A program made the position numbers and the translations under genes. This document shows positions 13,351 to 24,169 of a DNA stretch of 64,000 nucleotides, piece after piece. Below the pieces are notes generated by a model. The model was not told the origin of the DNA. It made no database searches and saw nothing but the letters and a program-made list of their open reading frames with translations. The stretch is from Anarhynchus alexandrinus (taxonomy: Eukaryota; Chordata; Aves; Charadriiformes; Charadriidae): positions 665,647 through 729,646 of the forward strand of contig VUYV01000123.1 of NCBI GenBank assembly GCA_008711295.1. Reading direction: 5' to 3'. Each line of letters begins with the position of its first letter. The first letter of the stretch is position 1.

Positions 13351-13701
13351 TCTCACTAGTGGACCTTCATCCTGGTCAGTCAGAGAGGGGAGCAGGATAA
13401 GACTGTTGGTCCTGTCTGTGTTCATGTGAGTGCTGAGTATGTCTGTCAACTATGTGGTTGGCCGTGTATTTATGTATATCCATGGTGTGTACGTCTGCTC
13501 TGTGTGCAACCCTTACTATGGGTTGGACCTGGGGGCATGGAGATGCGGCACCCTCACCTTCATCAGACTACTGGATGTGACCCCAGCCACCAACAATCTT
13601 ATTTCAGTTTACAGAGGTCAAGCTGTGCTTCCGTTACTTGGTTATGTGTGCTTTCTTGTCTCCCGTGTTGATTAAAAGCAAATAGATCTTCACTGTATTA
13701 A

Positions 13702-14222
13702 TCATAGAATCATAGAATCATAGAATGGTTTAGGTTGGAAAGGACCTTGAAGATCATCGAGTTCCAACCCCCCTGCCATAGGCAGGGACACCTCCCACTA
13801 GACCAGGTTGCCCAAGGCCACGTCCAGCCTGGCCTTGAACACCTCCAGGGATGGGGCCTCAACAACCTCTCTGGGCAACCTGTTCCAGTGCCTCACCACC
13901 CTCAAAGTGAAAAACTTCTTCCTAATGTTCAATCTAAACCTGCCCTCTTCCAGTTTGAAGCCATTCCCCCTTGTCCTGTCACTACATGCCCTAGTAAAAA
14001 GTCCTTCCCCAGCTCTCCTGTAGGCCCCCTTTAGGTACTGAAAGGCCGCAATAAGATCTCCCCGGAGCCTTCTCTTCTCCAGGCTGAACAGCCCCAACTC
14101 CTTCAGCCTCTCCTCATAGGAGAGGTGCTCCAGCCCTCGGATCATCCTCGTGGCCCTCCTCTGGACACGCTCCAACAGGTCCATGTCCTTCTTATGTTGG
14201 GGACTCCAGAGCTGGACGCAAG
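13702..14222 (-). mobile_element. Young CR1 LINE, 3' end, minus strand
   Basis: A well-preserved CR1 3' fragment. On the minus strand the frame 14184-13798 reads through 128 codons without a stop. It gives the C-terminal end of ORF2, with the blocks [40 protein letters not shown], a [10 protein letters not shown] block, [11 protein letters not shown] and [19 protein letters not shown]. The 3' terminus at 13702-13726 has three copies of the CR1 octamer (seen on the plus strand as CATAGAAT). About 520 bp remain, so it is heavily 5'-truncated, which is typical for CR1. The reverse-transcriptase catalytic region is absent. High preservation suggests a comparatively recent insertion. The nearby GC-rich block lies immediately 3' of the element. 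Confidence 0.95.
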
Positions 14223-14934
14223 GTTTCTAAATGGCTAGTAAACTCCAGCGCTTCTTTCCTGCCTGGCTGTCTCTAGCACATTTGCTTTTCACACATTCCC
14301 TGTTATAACTTCTTGACAACAGTGACCCTCTGTAGAGTTTCCTGCAAGGATGCCTACAATTCAGACTTATGTTGCATTCAGCACACACTGTTACACAGTC
14401 TCAGCTTTATAGATGCTTTGAGATTGCCAGGGGAAATAATGGTCACAGCAGAAAACAGACACAACTGTTCCACAGGTATGATTCTAAAAACAAATTATGA
14501 CACTAATGAAGGAATTTGTAACTTTTTTGATAAAATTCATAATGTTGTCCCAATTTCCTCATAGCTGTTCACCACTTTTTTGATTTATTGTCCTGGAGAA
14601 CATTCAAGATTATTCTCAAGGTGAAGATTTCAGAATCACAGGTCAGCTCTTTAATTTTACATCTCCGTCTACCAAAGCATTCTGACCTTTTCCTCAGAAG
14701 CCAGTTTATGTGTTTCTTTTGTGAACATTTCTTCTATTTTTTTCTATTTGGGATTTCCTTGCACCATGAAGTCAAGATTTTGGAAGAAAAAATGTGGAAC
14801 CAACTGCTTTTTATAGATTTTAGTTAGGTCACTGCTTCAAAAATGCTTCCACCTGAATAAATTATCATTAACATATGGCTGATTTTTGTCCTTAATCTCA
14901 TGGGGAAATTATATGTTTTTTGTTAATAAACCAC
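14223..14934. other. AT-rich unique DNA, no gene recognised
   Basis: No element or gene was recognised between the young CR1 and the next old CR1. Short open frames at 14313-14564 and 14588-14827 show no recognisable domains. Confidence 0.55.
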
Positions 14935-15555
14935 AGCAGACAGGACAAGTCACACCAGGTCCCTTTAGTTCTGTCTCTAATACTGGTATCGAATGCAGGC
15001 TTAATACATGACTGCCCCAGTGTACTTCCCTACACTATAGCAATTTATGTCTCATGGACATTCAATGCTGAAAGTTGTGCCTTTGTATTTAGATAGTCCA
15101 TGTCAGATTTTCATCCCCTGAATTTGCTCAGCCATTTTCAAGCTAAGTGAACCTTCACCATCTACCATGTCCTAGACCAGAGTGGTTCCTCAACCTCACT
15201 GTGAACTGCGTGAAGAAATACGTCCTTCTTTTTGCCTTGAAAGTCACCTTCCAGTTTCATTTGGTGCCCATTACTGCTTGTGTGGAAGTGACAGTGAAAT
15301 AACCGTTTCCTATTCAATTTCTCTGTGTCACTCATGACTTTATAGAACTTTACCTTATCCCTTCTCAGTCACCTCTTCCCCAGGCTGAAGTGGCATAGTC
15401 ACATTTTCCTCATATGAAAGCTATTCCTTTCTTCAGATTATCCTTGTTGTCTTTTTTATATCCTTCCTGACTCTGTTATATCTTTTGTGAGAAGAGGTAA
15501 ATGGATCTGCTTGAGCATATGAGATGTGGGCATACCATGGATTTACATACAGTGG
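14935..15555 (-). mobile_element. Old CR1 LINE, minus strand, C-terminal region
   Basis: The core 15170-15555 matches, block by block and in the right order, an old CR1 lineage read in antisense. The blocks are a CTGCGTGAAGAAATACGTCC segment, CAGTTTCATTTGGTG, TCATGACTTTATAGA, CCTTATCCCTTCTCAGTC, CCCCAGGCTGAAG, TTTCCTCATATGAAAGCT and, at about 15528-15550, GTGGGCATACCATGGATTTA. The part 14935-15040, with a segment like CACCAGGTCCCTTTAG, may belong to the same or a neighbouring old repeat and is less sure. No long open frame remains. This copy is far older than the ones at 13.7 and 17.5 kb and has no clear octamer tail. Confidence 0.7.
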
Positions 15556-17430
15556 ATTCCACCTATGCAGAAACTGTGAATAATATAACTTTGTTCCATA
15601 ATATCATAATTTTAATGAGAATCTTTATATCATACTGACCTTATTTCATCACAGCTGTATACTTAATGAAACACAGAAACAACACTGGCATTTTTTTGCT
15701 TGGGTAAGTGATACCTGATTGGTAGGAGCTTGACTTTACTTCACTGAAGTGTAGTGGATCTTCATGGTGCTCTACATTTTTGGAGTATTGCATGATGGTC
15801 AAAACAGAAACTGATTCAGTACAAAAACCTGACAGTTGGAGACTCTCCTCTTACTTCCTTTGCCCTCAAGAGTTTACTTATATTTTCCTGTTATAAACAC
15901 TTTTCTGAAGACTGAATACTTTGAAATGGAAGGAAAGCCTAACTTTATATCAGACATACTTTTCCTGTGCTTTGAAGATGTAAAGTGCTGCATATGTGTG
16001 TATTCTTATTTATAGTTTATCTTGGTTGTTTGCTTCAAACCCCTTCAGCCCTTTCCCTCCCAGTTGCTTCACTTCAGCCTCACTTTAGCTGTGACCCATA
16101 CATCCCTTCCTCTTATCTAATCCTTCTTCCACTATTTCCACCACCCGCTTTGTCCCTCTCCTCATCTTCCAACATCACCAGTCAAGAAAGAAAAACCAAA
16201 TAAAAAAGAAAGGAACTAATATGTCAGCTGCAAAACATTAATGAACTTTCTGTCTTTTATGTGGTTTCTCTTGCCTCTTATCCCTTTGTTTGTCTTATCT
16301 ATTTATAAATTGTTTAGGGTAAAGACTATGCTTCATTCTTTGCTGGCAAGGTTGGTGCCATAGTTCCTCTTTGGAGTGCAGTGCCTAAACTTTTCTGTAA
16401 CACAGGCTGTGATGGTATTGATGCTTTGACTGACATGAAAAATAAAGCTGTATTTTGACTAAAGATCTTGCTTTGTGTAACAGAGAAATAGCTACTAAAT
16501 GATCCCTGAACTCACTGCTATAGCTATGTTTTGTTCTTTACTTTTCCTTACTGAAGTCAACTGCCTACTTCAGCAGGCTTTGTAACAGACTTGGTAAGAG
16601 CTTAATACAGACATGGTTATGTGCTGAGCTCTGATGAAGGGCTTTTTCATCATGTTTCCTGCATTCAGTTCACACCTCATAAATAGTCATAACTGTGGTA
16701 TTCAGGGTGTCATCTTGACATTATCATAGTCTTCTGAAGACGTTGACGCTCTCACAGAATGTATAGAAAGGTAAGTGAGAATCTCTGCAAATAGAGATGC
16801 CAATTCCTGTTTCCATGCTCATTCTCTCTAAGTCATCCAGTGCGACCCTAAGTGTGAATATAAAGATCTGGAGTAGTCTGCAGTATCTGCAGTGTTTGCG
16901 ATTAAAAAATGGAAGTTTTCCCAGGAAGTTTACAGGGATTTGGAAAGGGTAAATGACTTAGGAGTTCATTGCTATTTTACTGTGTGGAACAGCGATATTT
17001 GTTGTTTTACTACTGGTACATTCAGCCCTGAAACTTGTTTTCTGTAGAGATGGGCTAGCCAGGTGTGGTCTTGTTAGGAGGAGGTGGAAGACAGTAAAGG
17101 CTAGATGTCCTGCAGGCTGTCATTCAGATCATGAATTCCTCATTCAACAGTAGCTTTTGGCCCTGTAATACAGTTGTGTGGAATGGCAGCCCCACTCAGG
17201 CAGTATGTAGGTGTGCCCTCCTCACAGAAAAGTGTTCACTCTGACCTGTCCTGTCTGACGTGTAGAAATCTGTGCATTTGAGGCATCTCTTCCTGCAGAC
17301 GTCTCACTGAAGGAGAAGTGTGACGAGGGTTACTCATTCAGATCATGTCATGAATCAAAATTGTCTGAACATGATACAAAATCTGTTGCTTGTGCCCCCC
17401 TTTCATAAGCTTCTACAGTTTGCACTGCTG
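15556..17430. other. AT-rich unique DNA, no gene recognised
   Basis: No gene was recognised. The stretch 16300-16460 ends in AATAAAGCTG and has a GGGTAAAGACTATG segment that loosely recalls old interspersed repeats, but too weakly to call. A pyrimidine-rich stretch runs from about 16040 to 16165. Confidence 0.5.
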
Positions 17431-17498
17431 ATACATACATACACACATATATATGTACACATATAAACAAATACATGTACACACACACACATATATAT
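17431..17498. repeat. TA/CA mixed microsatellite next to a CR1 3' end
   Basis: Alternating ATACATAC, ACACATATATAT and CACACACACACATATATATA runs directly abut the 3' terminus of the minus-strand CR1 at 17499. Visible directly. It may have been the insertion site, or it may have grown from the simple-sequence tail of the element. Confidence 0.9.
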
Positions 17499-18446
17499 AG
17501 AACCATAGAATCATCTAGGTTGGAAAAGACCCTTAAGATCATTGACTCCAATCATTAACCTAACATTGCCTAGTCCACCACTAAACCACGTCCCAAAGCA
17601 CCACATCTACACATCTTTTAGATACCTCCAGGGATGGTGATTCAACCACTTCCCTGGGCAGCCTGTTCCAACACTTGAGAATCCTTTCAGTGAAGAAATA
17701 TTTCCTCATATCCAAGCTAGACCTCACCTGGTGCAACCTGAGGCCATTTCCTCTCATCCTATCACTTGGTACTTGGGAGAAGAGACCAACTCCCACCTCA
17801 CTACAACCTCCTTTCAGGTAGTTGCAGAGGGTAATATGGTCTCCCCTCAGCCTCCTTTTCTCCAGGCTAAACAACCCTAGTTCCCTCAGCCTCATAAGAC
17901 TTGTGCTCTAGACCCTTCACCAGCTTCGTTGCCCTTCTTTGGACGCTCTCCAACACCACAATACCATTCTTGTAGTGAGGGGCTCAAAACTGAACACAGT
18001 ATTCGAGGTGCAGCTTCACCAGTGCCAAGTACAGGGGGACAATGAATTCCCTAGTCCTGCTGGTTCATAAACCTGTGCTGATTGGGCCTGATTGCCTGGT
18101 TGTCTTGTATGGGCCATGTGATGGCATTCAAGATGGTCTGCTCCATAACCTTTCCCAGCCCTGAGATCAGACTGACAGGCCTGTAGTTCCCCGGATCATC
18201 TTTGCGGCCCTTCTTGTAATAGGCGTCACATTTGCTAACCTCTAGTGAATTGGCACCTCCTTGATTCACCAGGACTGCTGATAAATGATGGAAAGTGGCT
18301 TGGTGAGCACTTCTGCAAGCTCACTCAGTAATTTTGGACAGATCCCATCCTGCCCCATAGACTTGTGTGTGTCTAAGTGGTATAGCAGGTCACTAACTGT
18401 TTCCCCTTGGATTATGGGGGCTTCATTCTGCTCCCCGTCTCTGTCT
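17499..18446 (-). mobile_element. CR1 LINE with internal deletion, minus strand
   Basis: Two collinear pieces of CR1 ORF2 are fused. The upstream piece (18446 down to about 18060) encodes the start of the reverse transcriptase: a LLYHLDTHKSMGQDGI block, LTKPLSIIYQQSW, then KKGRKDDPGNYRPVSL and GKVMEQTIL, with a frameshift or stop between the second and third. The downstream piece (about 18058 down to 17581) encodes [50 protein letters not shown], a [10 protein letters not shown] block and [16 protein letters not shown]. The region between, including the catalytic aspartate motif of the palm, is missing. The junction lies near 18055-18062. The 3' UTR ends at 17499-17515 in a single eroded octamer. 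An in-frame stop follows CVQF. The copy is non-functional and moderately young. Confidence 0.95.
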
Positions 18447-21265
18447 CATATATATGCAACTCTGCCACACGTCTTTTTTGAACAGTGAGTTTGAATATTA
18501 CTTTAAAAAAAGGACAGCCATATTTCCTCTTCTCTGGAATAATGTGTCTGAATGTGTCAGCAGATTTTTAGGGATATAAGCGATGTATCTCCCAAGTAAA
18601 CAATGTTTTTTTTTTCCAAACAGACAATTGCACATAATTCCTCAATAAATACTATTTGAAAAAAAAAAGGTCAGTAGATTGTAGATTTTAAATTACTGTG
18701 TGATAGTTATCTAATTAATTCTAAACTACAATATTTTAGTACACCACATTCAATTTTTTTTTCATTCTTTATCTACCTATAGATAAATGGACTTTTATGG
18801 GCCCACTCATGGCATCATTTGACCACTTTGCATGAACAAAAATTTTCAGTGCAATTTATCCTTTCAAAGTTCACAAAGCTCTCACAGTCCGTAATCCATG
18901 ATCGTTGCTATGGAAATTTATGATGATGTCAAAAAAACTCCTGAGAAGCACTTCATGTGCTAAGCAAACTACTGCATCAGGAAAAAATACAGGTATAACC
19001 AGAATTAAAAGACTATCAAACTGAGTATGTATTTCAACAAGGGCAAAATTCTCTCCAAATTCAATAGTTAATTAATTCTTCTTTCCATCTATATTTTTAC
19101 TAAAGATAGTGTGTGTGGGTTTTTTTTAAACCTGATGTATAGTTCTGCTTCATGAGTGAAGAATACTGTTACCATAAATTTAAGAAAAAAAGAATATTTT
19201 TTAGTTATTTTTTCCCATTACTTACTTAATTCAGTACAATTAATTTTAATGTTATGCTGAATTCAGTGGGATCAATAACTCAGATTTTTTTAGCATTTAG
19301 GCTTCTGTCATTGTTGAAATGTTTAGTGAGATGACATCCCAAATGTGCATGAGAATCAGTTTTTAATCCTGAGAAATTACTCAGAATATGTCCAGCAAGT
19401 ATACATCGGCCTCCAAGCCCCTTCTCTTTATTGGGCTGCTTGTTTCTCTGTGCTACAGGTCATTAAATATTTTCTGTAAAAGAATAAAAATGAGTAGTTT
19501 TTACCGTCTGTGAGGCAACTCACATGCTGAAAGTGAAGCACATTTTCCTTAAAGATCTCAGTTCTGTGACACTCACTTACCCAGGATGCACTATGGATGT
19601 GAAAAAGCAAAATCCTGGAGCTTTTCAAATCAGTGGATTTACCATCATAGAGTGTGTGTAGTCAGGACTGAACAAAACATATTCTGGCTCTTCCACAGAG
19701 GGACTGCAGAATTAAGAGATGAACTGAATTCTCATTACTTACATATTTGCATGCTTTAAAACTATCATGAAGAGAAAGTAAAATGAGAAACCTCTTCTAT
19801 CTTACTCACTGCCTGAAAGGTTTAGAGAACCTTTTAAGCAAAAAACAATTTACTTATTTGATTAGAGCTGGCAAAGTTTGAACCCAGTTATACCCAGGTA
19901 CTGAACGGCTGCCCATAAAAAGAGTAGTTCTTCCTCTCTCCACATCGATGTAATTTATTAGTTTAGTGACAGATTGCTCAAGACTGAGATGGTTGCTTAC
20001 CGCAGTTATGACTCGAATTGATTTTAGCAATACATGGTTTGTACAATTAAGGCCATTGTGTGGCTTCAAGTCATAGCCTGTTTGTTTACATAAGAATAAG
20101 ATCTGTATATATTCCATTCAGTAAACTTATTTGTGAAAGTCTTGGTGGTTTAGCCCTGTAATCCCAAAGGAGAAATAAGGATGTACGAATTGTCTATATC
20201 CCTAGATCGCATTAGACAGTAGACCACATCATATAAATACCACAAATCTCATTTGAATCTCATTTTTACTTATGTTTTAGTTACAGAATATTTTCAAATA
20301 CTTCTTATCCTAAATGAATGCATATGTAAGACTTATAATTGTAGTGTTCTGTACGTGAATATCCTGTCCCTTGTACGAAACAGACAGAAATCTTTTTTTT
20401 TCCTCTGTTTAAATGGTCTGTCTTTATTAGCCTCAGTATATGAATAATGGTGAAATGGGGAAAAAGGAAAAGAATATGTCAAGAAAAGGAAGAAAAAATG
20501 ATTAAAAAAAAGTACCAAAAGAGGAAAAAATACAAAAGAGAAAGGAAATACCTGAACTCAAGAAAACAGGTCTAGAGCAATGAATGCAAATGTTGATATT
20601 AATGTGAGTTTGAAGCCAGTGCTATTATAAAGTTTATAAACGTATTTCTGTTACTTTTTGTGCAATATTTGTGCAAAATGAAACCGTGTTCATGTTTTTC
20701 ATTGCTTTGAATTTATTAACTAAAAGCTTGATTTTTTTTGCAACTACACATCAATGTTTTTTTGCTGTTTTGATAAGAAGCTGTTTGAAGCCACTGATTA
20801 CGACATCAAAACACATACAGAGTAAAAATACAAACCAAGAAACAGCTGAGGAAATACACAAGAATTGCTCATAGTACTTGTCCACATGGTAAACAGTGGT
20901 TTCAGTGAGTAAAAGTTTTAATTATATTTGTCTTTTGTAGACATCAAGGCTGAAGACAGGTTTAAAGTACTTGGAGAGGAACAATGGCTGTTTTTTAAGA
21001 TGTTAAGGACAGAATTTGCTGCATATGAAGGATAACATCAAAGCAAGAAGTTGCTGCTTCAATAAAGATAGAATAAATGGATGATGATGTAAATGGAAGT
21101 GGGAGCTGGCTTCCTGGCAGTGACTGAAGGTCTCTAGGCTGCTTAAATGGTCTTGGCCAACAAGTAGTTTGAAATATATAGTGTAATTATGCTCAGTATG
21201 TCGTCACAAGACAAGTCCATTGAGAATTGTGAAGGGAACAGGCAACTTTTCCAACCTCTTAGGTT
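18447..21265. other. AT-rich unique DNA, no gene recognised
   Basis: No gene or recognisable repeat was found. Several T- and A-runs are present (for example 18606-18617 and 18659-18668). Open frames at 19854-20117 and 20253-20447 have no recognisable domains. Confidence 0.55.
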
Positions 21266-21314
21266 AGAGCACATTAACAAAATTAACAACAACATTAAGA
21301 GCACATTAACAAAA
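21266..21314. repeat. Short direct duplication (17 bp, 32-bp offset)
   Basis: AGAGCACATTAACAAAA occurs twice without mismatch, at 21266-21282 and 21298-21314. Confidence 0.9.
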
Positions 21315-21370
21315 ATTCAGCAGTTTCTAGGCAAGTACTCTAACCATTAGGAAGCACTGCCAAAGAGAGG
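21315..21370 (-). repeat. Possible tRNA-derived SINE scrap
   Basis: The segment GCAAGTACTCTAACCATTAG (around 21332-21351) looks like the antisense of a tRNA-type A box region and recalls the CTAACCAC-GGGC motif of old reptile SINEs. Only about 40-50 bases are readable, and no B box is clear. Confidence 0.25.
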
Positions 21371-24169
21371 GTTAATACATCTACCCCTGTTTAAGAGACG
21401 GAGAGAGAAAGAGGGAGAGGAAACAAACACTCAGAACTTTCTTCAGAAGAGGAAACCTGGATCACCAGTGGTGCAGGCGCCAAGTGTTTCCTATTGGTTC
21501 CTCATAGAGATAAACAAGAGGTAGAAGTTTAACTAAAGTGCTCTTGGGAGGTCTTGAGATGTGCCCAACCTTAATTTATTGATGCTAGTGTTTATCTAAA
21601 GAGGACTTCTTTTTTCTACTGAGTGAGAAGTTCAGGACCAATTGTAATGTTCTTATGAATGTCAGGCTTTTACACTGGGTCTAGTGTAATGTCACTATTT
21701 CCCATGGATCCGAAATGTTCTGATTGCCTCCAAGAACTTTCAGGTGATGTTTAAAGAGAGCTCACTGCCTCAATTTACACGATACACATGAGCAAGCTAT
21801 TTCAAAGCTAGTGGAAGGTAAACAAATTACCAAATTTTATCTTTGCTTTTTTTCCTAATCTTTCTAAATGAATTTACCTAGAGATAAATATCTTTCCTCA
21901 TGTATACTCTCATTGGTGTCCAGTGCAAGAGGTGGAAAGAGACTGAGAAATAGTAAGGGAGATTGAAAGACAAAAACTAGAGGAGCTGTGAAAGACAGAC
22001 AAAAAGAAAGAGGATTGCGTAGCCACAAATTTAGGGATCAGGACCAAACCCCACACTTTACAGTTGTGTATCTAAACAGAGTCTTGAATTCCCTCCTTGA
22101 ATTTTGTAATACATTGAGTTCTGAGATCAGTGTTGGCTCACAGGTTTCTGGATGAATATAACAAGGAACCTGCTGTTAGGACTTGGTATTCCTTAGAGGA
22201 TTTAGTACTCAGGTGGGAGGAGAAACATGAAGAACTTTTTCTTGCATGTGATTATTGCTAGTTAGAAGCTTTCATAGTTTAGTAGCATAAGAATAACTTC
22301 TGGGGGAAAAAAAAAAAGAAAAAAAAAAGAATAGGAAGAGCTCAGTACATGATTCACAGTCTGGGAAGCAGAGTAGGATGGAGAAAAGGCATGCACATGG
22401 CCGAGACAGCCATCCTAAGACCAGGTATCCCCAGAAGGAACTTTCCACTTTGCCGTGGAAAGGAGATGGGTGAACGATTACCGGGACTAGTACTTAGTAG
22501 TGACTGAGGTGGCTCTGGTATCTCAGGTCCAAGCAAATTTTGAAAACAGGCTCTTAATAATCTCTCAAATAAGCTGTGTCCAGAAATGTGACACAATTTT
22601 TTTTTCTTTTGCATTCTAAAATATGGTTCTATATACAAATCCAATGTTTGTGTAGTTTTACTTTGCAGCCACAGAGACCAGTGTAACATTTTATATTATT
22701 AAATTGGTAATGACTGGAAAGTTGGTAAGGGATTTCTGTAACAACTCATTTCATAGTTCAACATATCCAGTGATTTTATGCAGTTGGTACATATTTTTTC
22801 TAAGAATGTACTCTGAAAATGATTCCTAAAATGTTCCTAAAATGACTCACCCTCTCCAGTCCATCTGCAAAAAACATCTTTAGCCAGCAGACTAGTTACA
22901 AATGCTTGCGATTTTCACAGCCTTTCTAATTGTGTAGAAATTTTTCAGAGGCACATGGTTATACTAGCACTACAGAATACTCTGCAAGCTCTTTCTGCTG
23001 ATGTTTTCATATTGTTCATTTAGAATGAACATGCTTTTACAATGTAAATATCCTCCAGCTGTTTATAGAGCCTTGAACTGGTACTGGCATGTCATTCTAA
23101 CTTCAAATCAATGTAAAGTTGTTTTTTATTTCTTTTTTTATCTCTTTTTCCCCTCCCTTCCTGTCTCCGAATCCCTCACCTCACCCCCACCCCTTTATTT
23201 CTTCATTCATTTTGGCTAAGTGTTTAAGTAAGTGGCAGAAATTTGCTAAACATCACATGATCTATCGCAAACAATATTCAGAGGACTTCTGAAGTATTTA
23301 CACGCTGTCTTTTAGATACTCTTTTATGCTTTGAAAAAATGCACTCATTTGGGTGGATACTAAAGAACATACACCATAATCAAACAGCTTCTTATTTAGA
23401 ATAAATTGTTTACAGAACTCTAATGCAGTTAATGAAGAAATTCAGAAAAAAGTTAATTTCTGTGGTTTTTTTCAGCAGGGACTGTCTATAAGCCTATCTT
23501 TCTGCAGCATGCACATTGCTTCCCCACACCTTAGGCAAATATTTATATTCCACTGTAGTACATATTTGGTATTGTTCATGCTAACCTTTACTTTTTCCTT
23601 GTAAAATGTCAGCACAACATATCTTCGCAGTCGCTTATGCAATCTTGTAAATGCTTTAAATTAAGAATGTTAATTTACTCTTACTCTGTTCTGTAGAGGT
23701 GGTATCTTCAGAACTTTCACTTTGCTTCTCCATTTGCCTGCCTTGGTGGCTTAGGTATAGAAGAAAGACCAAGTTGTCTTTGCTTTCTTGCTTCTGCTTG
23801 TTCAAATTTGAATTGCTTGGGTGTAGGGAGGGAGTTAATGCTGTTTCTCCTTATCACTTTCACAGTAGTCTTTCTTTAGATTTAAGTGCTTGCAGAAGAG
23901 GTGATGTTTTATTTTTCTTACTGTGGCATCTGACACAAATCTGATCTGGTTTCAAACCTTTAGGTTAGAAATTAAATACTAATCAGTATAACTTCAGTCT
24001 TCAGACTGTGAAAACAAATAATCAGAATTTGTAAACAATGCCATAGAATGTGGCATAAAAATAGGATGAATTGCCAAGACAAATTATTACAGACCAGATT
24101 ATCTTTTTCTATAGTAGATTAAGAGGCACCGTAAATAGAAGAGAAGAGGAGAGGAGAATGTCTTATGTC
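21371..24169. other. AT-rich unique DNA, no gene recognised
   Basis: An A-rich tract lies at 22304-22330. The minus-strand frame 22689-22354 (111 codons) has a lysine run from that kind of sequence and no domain I recognise. A purine-rich GAGAAGAGGA run is at about 24140-24158. Nothing else was recognised. Confidence 0.55.

Larger units (their letters stand above)
12230..13690. repeat. GC-rich modular repeat-like block, unclassified
   Basis: A block of about 1.45 kb is clearly more GC-rich than its flanks. It contains degenerate modules sharing a core like CCAG-AA-TGGGG followed by TGGGA-CCAGGGG, seen at about 12924-12959, 13091-13130 and 13241-13272. A second shared motif, ACTAGTG followed by CTGG and CAGT, occurs at about 13016 and 13357. 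An ATTAAA with a pyrimidine-rich follow-on lies near 12760-12785. The right part ends near GTTGATTAAAAGC at about 13666-13678. Internal microsatellites are listed separately. Open frames on both strands here have low-complexity products and are not genes. It could be an unnamed avian LTR-type or non-autonomous element, or a degenerate minisatellite; I cannot decide from the sequence. Confidence 0.4.

Noticed and set aside
13027..13449. 140-codon open frame on the minus strand
   Set aside because: It runs through the (TG)n microsatellite and the GC-rich modular block; the product has a histidine-threonine/alanine-histidine run from the repeat and no recognisable domain.
16300..16460. Possible old repeat or 3' UTR ending with AATAAAGCTG
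   Set aside because: The resemblance to known repeats is too weak, and a lone AATAAA is common in AT-rich DNA.
22354..22689. 111-codon open frame on the minus strand
   Set aside because: No recognisable domain, lysine run, no splice or promoter context; likely chance.
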